This document shows positions 6,902-14,187 of a stretch of 15,190 bases of DNA, piece after piece (the stretch's first letter is position 1; each line of letters opens with the position of its first letter). The DNA lies in NCBI GenBank assembly GCA_035548775.1, contig DASZSI010000021.1, positions 1-15,190 on the forward strand, given 5' to 3'. Both the position numbers and the translations under genes were made by a program. The notes under the pieces were generated by a model. That model made no database searches and was not told the origin of the DNA. It was given only the letters and a program-made list of their open reading frames with translations. Source of the stretch: UBA7672 sp035548775. GTDB lineage: Bacteria > Pseudomonadota > Alphaproteobacteria > Caulobacterales > Hyphomonadaceae.

Positions 6902-7915
6902 ATGGCTGTGCGTGTTGCGATCAACGGTTTTGGCCGGATCGGTCGGTTGGTTCTTCGCTCCATTCTGGAACACCAGCGCAAGGACATCGAGGTGGTCGCG
7001 GTTAACGACCTCGGGCCGGTCGAGACCAACGTGCACCTCCTGAAATACGACTCGGTCCATGGCCGGCTGCCGATGCCGGTCGAGGTGTCGGGCGACACGG
7101 TTTCCGTGGGCGGGCAGAAGTTCAAGGTCACGGCGATCAAGAACCCTGCCGAGCTGCCGCACAAGGACATGGGCGTCGACATCGCACTGGAGTGCACCGG
7201 CATCTTCACCGCGAAGGACAAGGCCTCGGCCCACCTGACCGCCGGCGCCAAGCGCGTGCTGGTTTCGGCGCCTGCCGACAACGCCGACCTGACGGTGGTC
7301 TATGGCGTCAACCACCAACAGCTGACCAAGGAGCACATGGTCGTCTCCAACGCCTCGTGCACCACCAACTGCCTGGTTCCGGTGGCGAAGGTGCTGAACG
7401 ACGCGGTCGGCATCAGCCACGGCATGATGACCACGATCCATTCCTACACCAACGACCAGCCCTCGCTGGACCAGATGCACAAGGATCTCTATCGCGCGCG
7501 GGCTGCGGCGCTGTCGATGATCCCGACGTCCACCGGCGCGGCCAAGGCCGTGGGCCTGGTTCTGCCGGAGCTGAAGGGCAAGCTGGATGGCGTGTCGGTG
7601 CGCGTGCCGACGCCGAACGTGTCGCTGGTCGACCTGAAATTCGTCGCCAAGCGCGCAACGACCGCGAAAGAGATCAACGACGCGATCCGCGCGGCGGCGA
7701 CCTCGGGCCCGCTCAAGGGCGTGCTCGGCTTCACCGACGACAAGAACGTGTCGGTCGACTTCAACCACGATCCGCGTTCGTCGATTTTCCACATGGACCA
7801 GACCAAGGTCATGGAAGGCACGATGGTTTCGGTGATGAGCTGGTATGACAACGAGTGGGGCTTCTCCACCCGCATGAGCGACACCGCCGTCGCCTGGGCG
7901 AAGCTGATCGGCTAG
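6902..7915 (+). CDS. gap: Type I glyceraldehyde-3-phosphate dehydrogenase
   Basis: The 337-residue enzyme oxidises glyceraldehyde 3-phosphate to 1,3-bisphosphoglycerate with NAD, in the cytoplasm. Visible features are the Rossmann motif INGFGRIGR (residues 7-15), D36 in AVNDLG at the end of the second strand (typical of NAD preference), the active site SNASCTTNC with C153, H180 in TTIHSYT, and the conserved C-terminal SWYDNEWGFS. Length and layout are normal. The start ATG follows a GAGG ribosome binding site at about 6-base spacing. The 258-bp gap back to the ORF6N start must hold its promoter, but I see no clear -35/-10 pair. The DUF6173 gene begins 5 bp after the stop, so gap leads an operon running through to pgk. 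Confidence 0.97.
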   Translation: MAVRVAINGFGRIGRLVLRSILEHQRKDIEVVAVNDLGPVETNVHLLKYDSVHGRLPMPVEVSGDTVSVGGQKFKVTAIKNPAELPHKDMGVDIALECTGIFTAKDKASAHLTAGAKRVLVSAPADNADLTVVYGVNHQQLTKEHMVVSNASCTTNCLVPVAKVLNDAVGISHGMMTTIHSYTNDQPSLDQMHKDLYRARAAALSMIPTSTGAAKAVGLVLPELKGKLDGVSVRVPTPNVSLVDLKFVAKRATTAKEINDAIRAAATSGPLKGVLGFTDDKNVSVDFNHDPRSSIFHMDQTKVMEGTMVSVMSWYDNEWGFSTRMSDTAVAWAKLIG

Positions 7916-7920
7916 GGCCG

Positions 7921-8376
7921 GTGGCAAAGCAGAAATCCGATACCGACAAGGCGGCGGCCGCAAAGGCCGCCGCTGACGCTTCCGTGCCCGCACAAAAGGT
8001 GGAAGCAAAGGACGGCGTGGTCGAGGAGGCCAAGCCGTTTGATCCGGCGGCGTGGATGCACGAGCGGCTGGTGCGGCAGATCATCGATTTCGAGAAGAAT
8101 CTCGGCCCGGATCACGAAGTGGGCGGACGGTTTGTCGAAGGCCCCAACAGCGAGAGCCTGCACATCACGAATGTGGCGAGCTGGGGCCCGGACATGATCA
8201 TCTTCATCGGCGAGCGGTTCGATGGCAGCCGGTTCGAGCTGATGCAGCACTACAGCCAGGTGAGCGTGTTGCTGGTGGCCGTGAAGAAGGTGAACGAGGA
8301 GCCGCGACGCATCGGGTTTGAACTGATGCGCGCCGTGAAGCCGCAGGACACGCCTTGGGGCGACCCGGCTATATGA
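7921..8376 (+). CDS. DUF6173 family protein
   Basis: The 151-residue soluble protein has an alanine/lysine-rich, probably disordered N-terminus (about 1-38). A compact conserved domain follows: WMHERLVRQIIDFEKNL, then DHEVGGRF, LHITNVASWGPDMIIFIGE, QHYSQVSVLLVAVKK and EEPRRIGFEL. This matches my memory of DUF6173, a domain of unknown function seen in alphaproteobacteria. There is no signal peptide or membrane segment. I start at GTG 7921, 5 bp after the gap stop; the frame extends further upstream but that would overlap gap. Its stop shares an ATGA with a possible start (8373) of the next gene. Its place between gap and pgk suggests coexpression with glycolysis; no catalytic motif is evident. 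Confidence 0.8.
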   Translation: MAKQKSDTDKAAAAKAAADASVPAQKVEAKDGVVEEAKPFDPAAWMHERLVRQIIDFEKNLGPDHEVGGRFVEGPNSESLHITNVASWGPDMIIFIGERFDGSRFELMQHYSQVSVLLVAVKKVNEEPRRIGFELMRAVKPQDTPWGDPAI

Positions 8377-8405
8377 GCCAGGATGGCCGCGTTGGGGGAC
8401 GCCGC

Positions 8406-8741
8406 ATGAAATCTCTGCATCTGACCGTGATAATGCTGATCACCGGACTGATTGCCGGGGCGGCGGCCGGCGCCATGGCGAAGACCGTTGCGCTGCTGGT
8501 TTCGTGGATGCTCGCGGGTTCCGGCTCGATGTCCATCATCGACCCGTTCAAGCTGGCCCCGCCGCTGTTGTTTGCCATGATACCCGGATTCTTGCTGGTC
8601 GCCCTCTGGCTGGTTGGGCTGGCCGGGTGGTGGCGCGAAGCTCGCAAGAGCGCCGACCAGACGACCAGGATTGCGCCTGTGGTGGTCGCCGCCGTATTTG
8701 CAGGTGTGATGCTGGTAACCAGCGCGCTTGTGCTTGACTAG
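8406..8741 (+). CDS. Small three-helix membrane protein in the gap-pgk operon
   Basis: The 111-residue protein is very hydrophobic. Predicted membrane helices are about 6-36 (possibly a helix or hairpin from LTVIMLITGLIAGAAAGA onward), 51-75 (PPLLFAMIPGFLLVALWLVG) and 88-109 (IAPVVVAAVFAGVMLVTSAL), with a short charged loop WWREARKSADQTTR between the last two. I do not recognise a family. ATG 8406 is chosen for its GGGGGA ribosome binding site at good spacing; ATG 8373, overlapping the previous stop as ATGA, would add 11 polar residues and is a fair alternative. The stop is followed by the pgk ribosome binding site, so it is tightly packed in the operon. Confidence 0.72.
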   Translation: MKSLHLTVIMLITGLIAGAAAGAMAKTVALLVSWMLAGSGSMSIIDPFKLAPPLLFAMIPGFLLVALWLVGLAGWWREARKSADQTTRIAPVVVAAVFAGVMLVTSALVLD

Positions 8742-8755
8742 GAGAACCCCTCGCC

Positions 8756-9946
8756 ATGACCTTCCGCACGCTTCAGGGCGCCGACCTCAAGGGCAAGACC
8801 GCGTTGGTGCGCGTCGACTTCAACGTGCCGATGGAGAACGGCCAGGTGCAGGACGACACGCGCCTGCGCGCGGCCCTGCCGACCATAGACCTGCTCTCGA
8901 AAGCCGGCGCCAAGGTCGTCCTGCTCGCCCACTTCGACCGGCCCAAGGGCAAGCGCGTGCCGGAGATGAGCCTCAAGCCGGTGGTCGATCCCCTCGCCGC
9001 GCTGGTGAAGAAGCCGATCGCTTGGGCCGACGACTGCATTGGCGAACAGGCGAAAGCCGTGATCGACGACCTGAAGCCCGGCGGCATCGCACTCCTGGAA
9101 AACCTCCGCTACCACGCGGGCGAGGAAAAGAACGATCCGGCTTTCGCACAGGAATTGGCGAAGCTGGGCGACATCTATGTCAACGACGCCTTCTCGGCCG
9201 CGCACCGCGCGCATGCCTCGACCGAAGGCATCGCGAAACTGCTGCCGGCCTATCCGGGCCTGTCGATGGAGCGGGAACTGAGGGCGCTGGACAAGGCGCT
9301 TGGCAATCCGCAGCGGCCGGTGATCGGCATTGTCGGCGGCTCGAAGGTTTCGACAAAACTGGACCTGCTCAAGAACCTCGTCACCAAGCTCGACAAGCTC
9401 GCCATCGGCGGCGGCATGGCGAACACTTTCCTTTATGCGCAGGGCCATGACGTCGGCGCCTCGTATTGCGAGAAGGACCTGGCCGAGACGGCGCGCGAGA
9501 TCATCCGCCTCGCCGGCCAGAACAACTGCAAGCTGTTCCTGCCGATCGACATCGTGGTCGCCGAACAGATGGCCAAGGGCGTGCCGACGCGCGTGCGCGG
9601 GCTGGGCAATGTGGACGAGCATGAGCGCATCCTCGACGCCGGTCCGGAAACGGTGGCGCGCCTGAAGCGCGCGATGGCGAACTCGAAAACCCTGATCTGG
9701 AACGGCCCCCTGGGCGTGTTCGAGATCCCGCCCTTCGACAAGGGCACGACCGAAGCCGCCAAGGAAGCCGCCAGGCTCGCGAAGGAAGGCAAGCTGATCG
9801 CCGTCGCCGGCGGCGGCGACACTGTAAGCGCGATGCACCATGCGGGCGTGGCGGGCGACCTTACCTTCATCTCGACAGCCGGCGGCGCTTTCCTGGAATG
9901 GATGGAAGGCAAGGTGCTTCCGGGCGTCGAGGCGCTGAAGGTCTAG
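8756..9946 (+). CDS. pgk: Phosphoglycerate kinase
   Basis: The 396-residue monomeric kinase transfers phosphate between 1,3-bisphosphoglycerate and ADP, the step after Gap. Visible features are the N-terminal substrate motif LVRVDFNVP (D21, N23) with R36, the AHFDRPKG segment (59-66; more often SHLGRPKG in the family), NDAFSAAHRAHAS, the phosphate-binding IVGGSKVSTKLDLL, the hinge region WNGPLGVFE and the C-terminal nucleotide loop GGGDT (352-356). Length is normal. The ribosome binding site AGGAG overlaps the stop codon of the upstream membrane-protein gene, pointing to translational linkage. A 13-bp palindrome lies 3 bp after the stop, and the class I aldolase that often follows pgk in related genomes is 4.2 kb away. 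Confidence 0.97.
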   Translation: MTFRTLQGADLKGKTALVRVDFNVPMENGQVQDDTRLRAALPTIDLLSKAGAKVVLLAHFDRPKGKRVPEMSLKPVVDPLAALVKKPIAWADDCIGEQAKAVIDDLKPGGIALLENLRYHAGEEKNDPAFAQELAKLGDIYVNDAFSAAHRAHASTEGIAKLLPAYPGLSMERELRALDKALGNPQRPVIGIVGGSKVSTKLDLLKNLVTKLDKLAIGGGMANTFLYAQGHDVGASYCEKDLAETAREIIRLAGQNNCKLFLPIDIVVAEQMAKGVPTRVRGLGNVDEHERILDAGPETVARLKRAMANSKTLIWNGPLGVFEIPPFDKGTTEAAKEAARLAKEGKLIAVAGGGDTVSAMHHAGVAGDLTFISTAGGAFLEWMEGKVLPGVEALKV

Positions 9947-9948
9947 AC

Positions 9949-9961
9949 CTACCCAGGGTAG
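9949..9961. promoter_or_regulatory. Palindrome between pgk and the lipoprotein hydrolase
   Basis: CTACCC and GGGTAG are perfect reverse complements around a single A, starting 3 bp after the pgk stop. The site is about 90 bp upstream of the hydrolase start, where a transcription factor could act. It is too short and lacks a T-run, so it is not an intrinsic terminator. No regulator gene is adjacent to suggest which protein binds it. Confidence 0.35.
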
Positions 9962-10052
9962 TCCGATCCCCCTTCTCCCGCGTATACTTCGATAAGGCAG
10001 CGGCGCTGCGAGCGACAGCGCCCGGCCGCACGAGAAGTCAGGGGAGGACCTC

Positions 10053-11042
10053 ATGATCAAGCTTACACGGCGCACTGCATTGGTAAGCGCCATAGCGCTC
10101 GCGGCATGTTCGCCGGCAGATAACAAGCCAGCCGCGCCGCCGCCCGCCCCTCCCGCGCCGCCGCCCAAACCGAACGAGGGCAAGATCGCGGTCGAGGGCG
10201 GCAATGTCGCGTGGCGCCGATTCGGCGACGGGCCGAAGACGCCTTTGCTCTGCCTGCATGGCGGTCCGGGCGTCGCAAGCGACTATCTCGACCCGCTCGG
10301 CGGCCTCGGCGATGAGCGGGCGGTCTACATCTATGATCAGCTGGGATGCGGACGTTCCGAGCGGCCGACCGATCCGAAGCTGTGGACGATCGAACGGTTC
10401 GTTGCCGAGCTGGCGACGGTGCGGAAGGAGCTTGAGCTCAGCGAGGTCCACCTTCTTGGCCAGTCGTGGGGAACCATGCTGGCGGTCGAGTATCTCCTCC
10501 GCAATGGCGAAGCGGGCGTGAAGAGCGCCGTTCTGGCCGGGCCGGTGATGAGTGTCTCGCGCTATGCGAAAGACACCAAGGAGATGCTCAAGGAGCTGTC
10601 GCCCGAACAACGCAAGGCCGTGGCCGACGCTGAGAAGAGCGGCAAGTTCGATGCGCCTGGCTATCTCGCCGCCAACGATGCGTTCTCGGCCAAGCACCTC
10701 GCGCGCTCGCCCTCGCCGGAGACGGCGCCGCTGCTGGAAAAGTCGATGGCCGGCATCAACCAGGACATCTACGTCCTGATGAACGGCCCTTCGGAATTCT
10801 CGACGCTGGGCACGCTCAAGTCCTATGAGCGCGTGGCCGACCTCAAGAAGCTGAGCCTGCCGATCCTGTTCCTATCCGGCGAGTTCGACACCGCGACACC
10901 CGCCGCGGCGAGGGACTACGCGGCGGCTGCCCAGCATGGCGAGGCGGTGACCATCGCCGGCGCAGCGCACCTCACCACCATCGATCAGCCGCAAGCCACG
11001 AACGAGGCGGTGCGCGCCTTCCTGCATAAGGTCGAAGGGTAA
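10053..11042 (+). CDS. Lipoprotein alpha/beta hydrolase, proline iminopeptidase type (peptidase S33)
   Basis: The 329-residue protein begins with a lipoprotein signal: positively charged MIKLTRR, a hydrophobic stretch, and the lipobox LAAC with C19 as the lipidated cysteine. A proline/alanine-rich tether (about 27-40) follows. The hydrolase domain shows the oxyanion motif HGGPG (69-73), the nucleophile S138 in GQSWG, an acid D279 in SGEFDTATP and H306 in GAAHLT. HGGPG plus GQSWG, and MNGPSEFSTLGTL in the cap region, point to proline iminopeptidase-like enzymes that remove N-terminal proline or act on short peptides or related amides. It is probably anchored to the inner or outer membrane and faces the periplasm. 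An AGGGGAGG ribosome binding site precedes the ATG. The exact substrate cannot be told from sequence. Confidence 0.88.
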   Translation: MIKLTRRTALVSAIALAACSPADNKPAAPPPAPPAPPPKPNEGKIAVEGGNVAWRRFGDGPKTPLLCLHGGPGVASDYLDPLGGLGDERAVYIYDQLGCGRSERPTDPKLWTIERFVAELATVRKELELSEVHLLGQSWGTMLAVEYLLRNGEAGVKSAVLAGPVMSVSRYAKDTKEMLKELSPEQRKAVADAEKSGKFDAPGYLAANDAFSAKHLARSPSPETAPLLEKSMAGINQDIYVLMNGPSEFSTLGTLKSYERVADLKKLSLPILFLSGEFDTATPAAARDYAAAAQHGEAVTIAGAAHLTTIDQPQATNEAVRAFLHKVEG

Positions 11043-11080
11043 CGGGAGGGGTCTGTCGATTTTCGCCGGCCGTTCTACAT

Positions 11081-11105
11081 TGAACTCCGTCAACCACGGA
11101 GTTCA
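11081..11105. promoter_or_regulatory. Perfect palindrome overlapping the aldo/keto reductase ribosome binding site
   Basis: TGAACTCCGT (11081-11090) and ACGGAGTTCA (11096-11105) are exact reverse complements around a five-base CAACC spacer. The GGAG of the ribosome binding site lies inside the right arm, three to four bases before the ATG at 11109. In DNA it could be an operator for a dimeric regulator; in RNA it could form a hairpin that hides the ribosome binding site. A -10-like TACATT lies just before it at 11077-11082. Confidence 0.55.
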
Positions 11106-11108
11106 GCC

Positions 11109-12107
11109 ATGCAGACGCGCACGCTTCCCATCCGAACATTGGGAAAATCGGGCCTTCAGGTTTCAGCCATCGGGCTTGGCTGCATGGGGCTGTCGTTCGC
11201 CTATGGCCAGGCGCCGGAGAGGAAGGACGCAATCGCCTTGCTCCGCGCCGCAGTCGACAAGGGCGTCACCTTCTTCGACACGGCAGAAGCATACGGCCCG
11301 TTCCTCAACGAGGAGCTGCTGGGCGAAGGGCTGGCGCCGGTGCGGGACAGGGTGGTGATCGCCACCAAGTTCGGATTCCCGAACGGTGTCGCCCGTGCAG
11401 GCGTCGACAGCCGGCCGGAGAATATCCGTGCGGTGGCGGATGCCTCGCTCAAGCGCCTGCGCACCGACCGCATCGACCTCTTCTACCAGCACCGCGTCGA
11501 TCCGAAGGTTCCGATCGAGGATGTGGCGGGGACGGTGAAGGAGCTGATCACCGCGGGCAAGGTGAAGCACTTCGGCATGTCGGAGGCCGGCGCCGCGACC
11601 ATCCGCAGGGCGCATGCGGTGCAGCCAGTCGCCGCGCTGCAGAGCGAATACTCGCTGTGGTGGCGCGAGCCGGAGACGGCGGTGTTCCCGACGCTGGAGG
11701 AGCTGGGCATCGGCTTCGTGCCTTTCAGCCCGCTGGGCCGCGGCTTCCTCACCGGCGCGATCGACGCCTCGACCCAGTTCGACGCCAAGGATTTCCGATC
11801 CTCCCTGCCCCGCTTTGCGGCTGAAGCGCGCGAGGCGAACCAGAAGCTGGTCGACCGGCTGGGCGAGATCGCAACCCGCCTCAAGGCGACGCGGGCGCAG
11901 GTGGCCCTCGCCTGGCTGCTGGCGCAGAAGCCGTGGATCGCGCCCATCCCCGGCACCACCAAGCTGTCGCGGCTAGAGGAGAATATCGGCGCAGCCTCGC
12001 TGAAACTGTCGGCCGACGATCTCAAGCTGATCGAGCAGTCGCTGGCCGACATCAAGGTGCAAGGAGAGCGCTATCCTGCGGCCCTGCAGCAAAATATCGG
12101 CCGGTAG
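11109..12107 (+). CDS. Aldo/keto reductase
   Basis: The 332-residue protein is a complete (beta/alpha)8 aldo/keto reductase using NADPH to reduce aldehydes or ketones. The catalytic tetrad is visible: D57 and Y62 in FFDTAEAYG, K87 in IATKFGF and H128 in FYQHRVDP. The strand LGKSGLQVSAIGLGCMGLSF and the C-terminal cofactor region PWIAPIPGTTKLSRLEENI are typical of the YakC/AKR13-like group. The start ATG has GGAG about 8 bases upstream, inside a perfect palindrome that may control expression. It follows the hydrolase gene by 66 bp and precedes a dehydrogenase gene by about 100 bp. The physiological substrate is unknown; such enzymes often act in detoxification of reactive carbonyls. Confidence 0.93.
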   Translation: MQTRTLPIRTLGKSGLQVSAIGLGCMGLSFAYGQAPERKDAIALLRAAVDKGVTFFDTAEAYGPFLNEELLGEGLAPVRDRVVIATKFGFPNGVARAGVDSRPENIRAVADASLKRLRTDRIDLFYQHRVDPKVPIEDVAGTVKELITAGKVKHFGMSEAGAATIRRAHAVQPVAALQSEYSLWWREPETAVFPTLEELGIGFVPFSPLGRGFLTGAIDASTQFDAKDFRSSLPRFAAEAREANQKLVDRLGEIATRLKATRAQVALAWLLAQKPWIAPIPGTTKLSRLEENIGAASLKLSADDLKLIEQSLADIKVQGERYPAALQQNIGR

Positions 12108-12208
12108 GTAACCTTGCGGGTACCAAGGAGCGGCGCGGCCCGGCGCCCCCTTGCCTTCCTCGCCCGCCTTTGCCATCGGCATGTCCGCATTCCTGAATGA
12201 GGACACCG

Positions 12209-13132
12209 ATGACCATTCGATTTGACGGCAAGGTCGCCATCGTGACCGGCGGCGGCAACGGCCTGGGCCGGCAGCACTGCCTGCAGCTTGCGGCGCGCGG
12301 CGCAAAAGTCGTGGTCAACGACCTCGGCGGATCGGTGGACGGTTCGGGCGGCTCGGTCTCCGCGGCGCAGGCCGTGGCGGACGAAATCAAGAAGGGCGGC
12401 GGCGACGCCATCGGCAACGGCGCCGACATCACCAAGCTCGACCAGGTCGAGCAGATGGTCGCCGAAGCCAAGGCGAAATGGGGCCGCGTCGACATCCTCA
12501 TCAACAACGCCGGCATCCTGCGCGACAAGACATTCTCGAAGATGACGATGGACGACTTCAAGAAGGTCGTTGACGTGCACCTCTTCGGCACCGCCAACTG
12601 CACCAAGGCGGTGTGGGAGACGATGCGCGAGCAGAACTATGGCCGCATCATGCTGACCTCGTCGGCCTCGGGCATCTACGGAAACTTCGGCCAGTCGAAC
12701 TATGGCGCCGCCAAAGCCGCGATGATCGGCCTGATGAATGTGCTCTCCCAGGAAGGCGCGAAGAACAACATCCGCGTCAACACGCTCGCCCCGACCGCCG
12801 CCACGCGCATGCTCGAGGGCCTCATCCCCGAGCAGGTCGCCAAGCTGATGGCGCCGGAACTGGTGTCGCCGGGCGTCCTGTTCCTGGTGAGCGACGAGGC
12901 CCCGACCAAGACGGTGCTGGGCGCCGGCGCGGGCTGCTTCTCGGTCGTCCACATCTACGAGACGCCGGCCGTCTTCCTGGGAGGCGAGCATGCGACCTGC
13001 GACGACGTCGCCGCCAACTGGAAGAAGATCAGCGACAAGACCGACGAGCAGCCGCTGGACGCCGCCTTCGCCCAGACCAACAAGTTCGTGGCGGCGGCCG
13101 CCGCGGCGCTGGGCGTGAAGTTGCAGGGCTGA
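12209..13132 (+). CDS. Short-chain dehydrogenase of the 17-beta-HSD4 / (3R)-hydroxyacyl-CoA dehydrogenase type
   Basis: The 307-residue protein is a classical short-chain dehydrogenase with the cofactor motif TGGGNGLG (13-20), NNAG (99-102), catalytic serine in TSSASG (about 151) and Y165/K169 in YGAAK. The inserted VVVNDLGGSVDGSGGS after the second strand and the C-terminal extension (about 235-307, including VHIYETPAVFLGGEHATCDD) are marks of the group related to the dehydrogenase part of peroxisomal multifunctional enzyme 2. The likely reaction is NAD-linked oxidation of (3R)-hydroxyacyl-CoA or a related hydroxy lipid. I start at ATG 12209, with AGGA five bases upstream; an in-frame ATG at 12197 would place that ribosome binding site inside the gene. 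It converges with the next dehydrogenase, with 9 bp between stops. Confidence 0.9.
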   Translation: MTIRFDGKVAIVTGGGNGLGRQHCLQLAARGAKVVVNDLGGSVDGSGGSVSAAQAVADEIKKGGGDAIGNGADITKLDQVEQMVAEAKAKWGRVDILINNAGILRDKTFSKMTMDDFKKVVDVHLFGTANCTKAVWETMREQNYGRIMLTSSASGIYGNFGQSNYGAAKAAMIGLMNVLSQEGAKNNIRVNTLAPTAATRMLEGLIPEQVAKLMAPELVSPGVLFLVSDEAPTKTVLGAGAGCFSVVHIYETPAVFLGGEHATCDDVAANWKKISDKTDEQPLDAAFAQTNKFVAAAAAALGVKLQG

Positions 13133-13135
13133 GGC

Positions 13136-13159
13136 GCAGCCTTACCGGTAACGGGCTGC
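13136..13159. other. Hairpin at the junction of two convergent genes
   Basis: GCAGCC (13136-13141) pairs with GGCTGC (13154-13159), and the loop holds the palindrome TTACCGGTAA (13142-13151). It covers the stop of the minus-strand dehydrogenase and begins 4 bp after the stop of the plus-strand one. A bidirectional transcription end is plausible, but no T-run follows on either strand, so a factor-independent terminator is not supported. Confidence 0.35.
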
Positions 13160-13933
13160 GAGCTGGGGCGATTGAGCGCCGAACGCGGCAAGCTGGGCCT
13201 GGGCCATTGCGTCCAGCAAGTCTCGACGGTCAACGCCGGGCGCGCAGATTACTTCGCCCAACGAGAGGCCGCGCAGGCTTGCGGTGACGACATCGTCGGC
13301 GGACATGCGAGGCATGGCGCTGAGGTCGAGACCCTGCCGCTCGTGGAATTCGGTCGCGACCACGCCGGGGCACAGCGCCTGGACCTGGATGCCTTGCGGC
13401 CTCAACTCCTCCGCCAGGACCTGGGACAGCGCGACGAGGTGGGCGCAGGTTGCGACATAGACCGCCCGGCGCAGCGGAAGCTTGTCCACGGGCGCAGGAC
13501 CGCTGAAGGCCAGCATGCCCGACACGTTGATGATCGCGCCCGACCCCCTGGCGATCATCCCCGGGACCGCCGCATGGGCCAGCATCGCCGGCGCCACGGC
13601 CTTCACGTGAAGGAGTTCCTGCGCCTTGCCGCTGGGGAGCTGCGCAAAGGGCATGTAGTGCGCGACGCCGGCATTGTTGACCAGCATGGCGAGATCCCGG
13701 GTCGAACAAACTTCGGCGACTGTCTCCACGCCTGCGTCCGTGGCGAGATCGGCGACCAGCGGAGAGACTTCGATACTCGGAAATTCCCTGACGAGCTCCT
13801 CCAGACGGTCGCGGCGGCGGCCGACCACGACAAGGTTGTAGCCTTCGCCGCCGAGCCTGCGGGCGAAGGCCCTGCCGATGCCCGAGGACGCGCCGGTGAC
13901 GAGCGCCAGTTTTGGCTTGGCCGGCTGATCCAT
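13142..13933 (-). CDS. Short-chain dehydrogenase family protein lacking the catalytic lysine
   Basis: The 263-residue protein has a full Rossmann fold: cofactor motif TGASSGIG (13-20), R39-R41 after the second strand suggesting NADP, NNAG (86-89) and catalytic-position serine S138 in INVSGM. Where relatives have Y-x-x-x-K, it has Y159-V-A-T-C163: the codon is TGC and the lysine is missing. LCPGVVATEF (187-196) is normal for the family. Without the lysine the usual proton relay and ribose contact are lost, so it may be inactive, use altered chemistry or act as a binding protein. The start is ATG 13933 with AAGGG six bases upstream; a TTG six bases earlier is less likely. It is monocistronic, convergent with the HSD4-type gene and divergent from the aldolase. 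Confidence 0.88.
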   Translation of the reverse strand: MDQPAKPKLALVTGASSGIGRAFARRLGGEGYNLVVVGRRRDRLEELVREFPSIEVSPLVADLATDAGVETVAEVCSTRDLAMLVNNAGVAHYMPFAQLPSGKAQELLHVKAVAPAMLAHAAVPGMIARGSGAIINVSGMLAFSGPAPVDKLPLRRAVYVATCAHLVALSQVLAEELRPQGIQVQALCPGVVATEFHERQGLDLSAMPRMSADDVVTASLRGLSLGEVICAPGVDRRDLLDAMAQAQLAAFGAQSPQLAARYR

Positions 13934-14187
13934 GTTCAACCCTTCCCTTCGGGAGCGCGCTGTCCGGGGGCGTGTCCGTTGCCGCCCATTGCGGGCATTT
14001 ACCGGGCCAGCGGCAAGCGTGCTGGAACGCCGGTTGCTGCGTCGCAGTTGACCGCAATTCGCTGTGCCGCCACAACGCGGAATACAGCTTGTGGGGGATT
14101 TTCCAGGTGGCCCAGCGGTGTTTCGATCATGCTGCGCCAGGTGGGAAGTCGCGGCGTATCAACATTTTCCAATAGCGGGACGACGAC
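13934..14187. promoter_or_regulatory. Divergent promoter region (dehydrogenase / aldolase)
   Basis: This 254-bp interval must carry the promoters of two divergent genes. A plus-strand candidate is TTGACC at 14048-14053 with a weak CACAAC at 14071-14076 (17-base spacer). Just upstream of it is a short perfect palindrome, CTGCG-T-CGCAG (14037-14047). The aldolase ribosome binding site is a modest GGGA about 9 bases before ATG 14188. No further gene is visible in the interval. Confidence 0.35.

Noticed and set aside
6869..8008. A 379-codon minus-strand frame across gap
   Set aside because: It is antisense to an intact gap gene and low in recognisable protein character.
8738..10204. A 488-codon minus-strand frame across pgk
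   Set aside because: It is antisense to an intact phosphoglycerate kinase, shows His/Arg/Gln-rich composition typical of a shadow frame, and has no recognisable motif.
11080..11110. A MerR-type promoter with TTGAAC at 11080 as -35 and a 19-bp spacer
   Set aside because: The -10 would fall at AGCCAT, overlapping the start codon, and transcription would begin inside the gene. An upstream promoter with the palindrome as operator or hairpin fits better.
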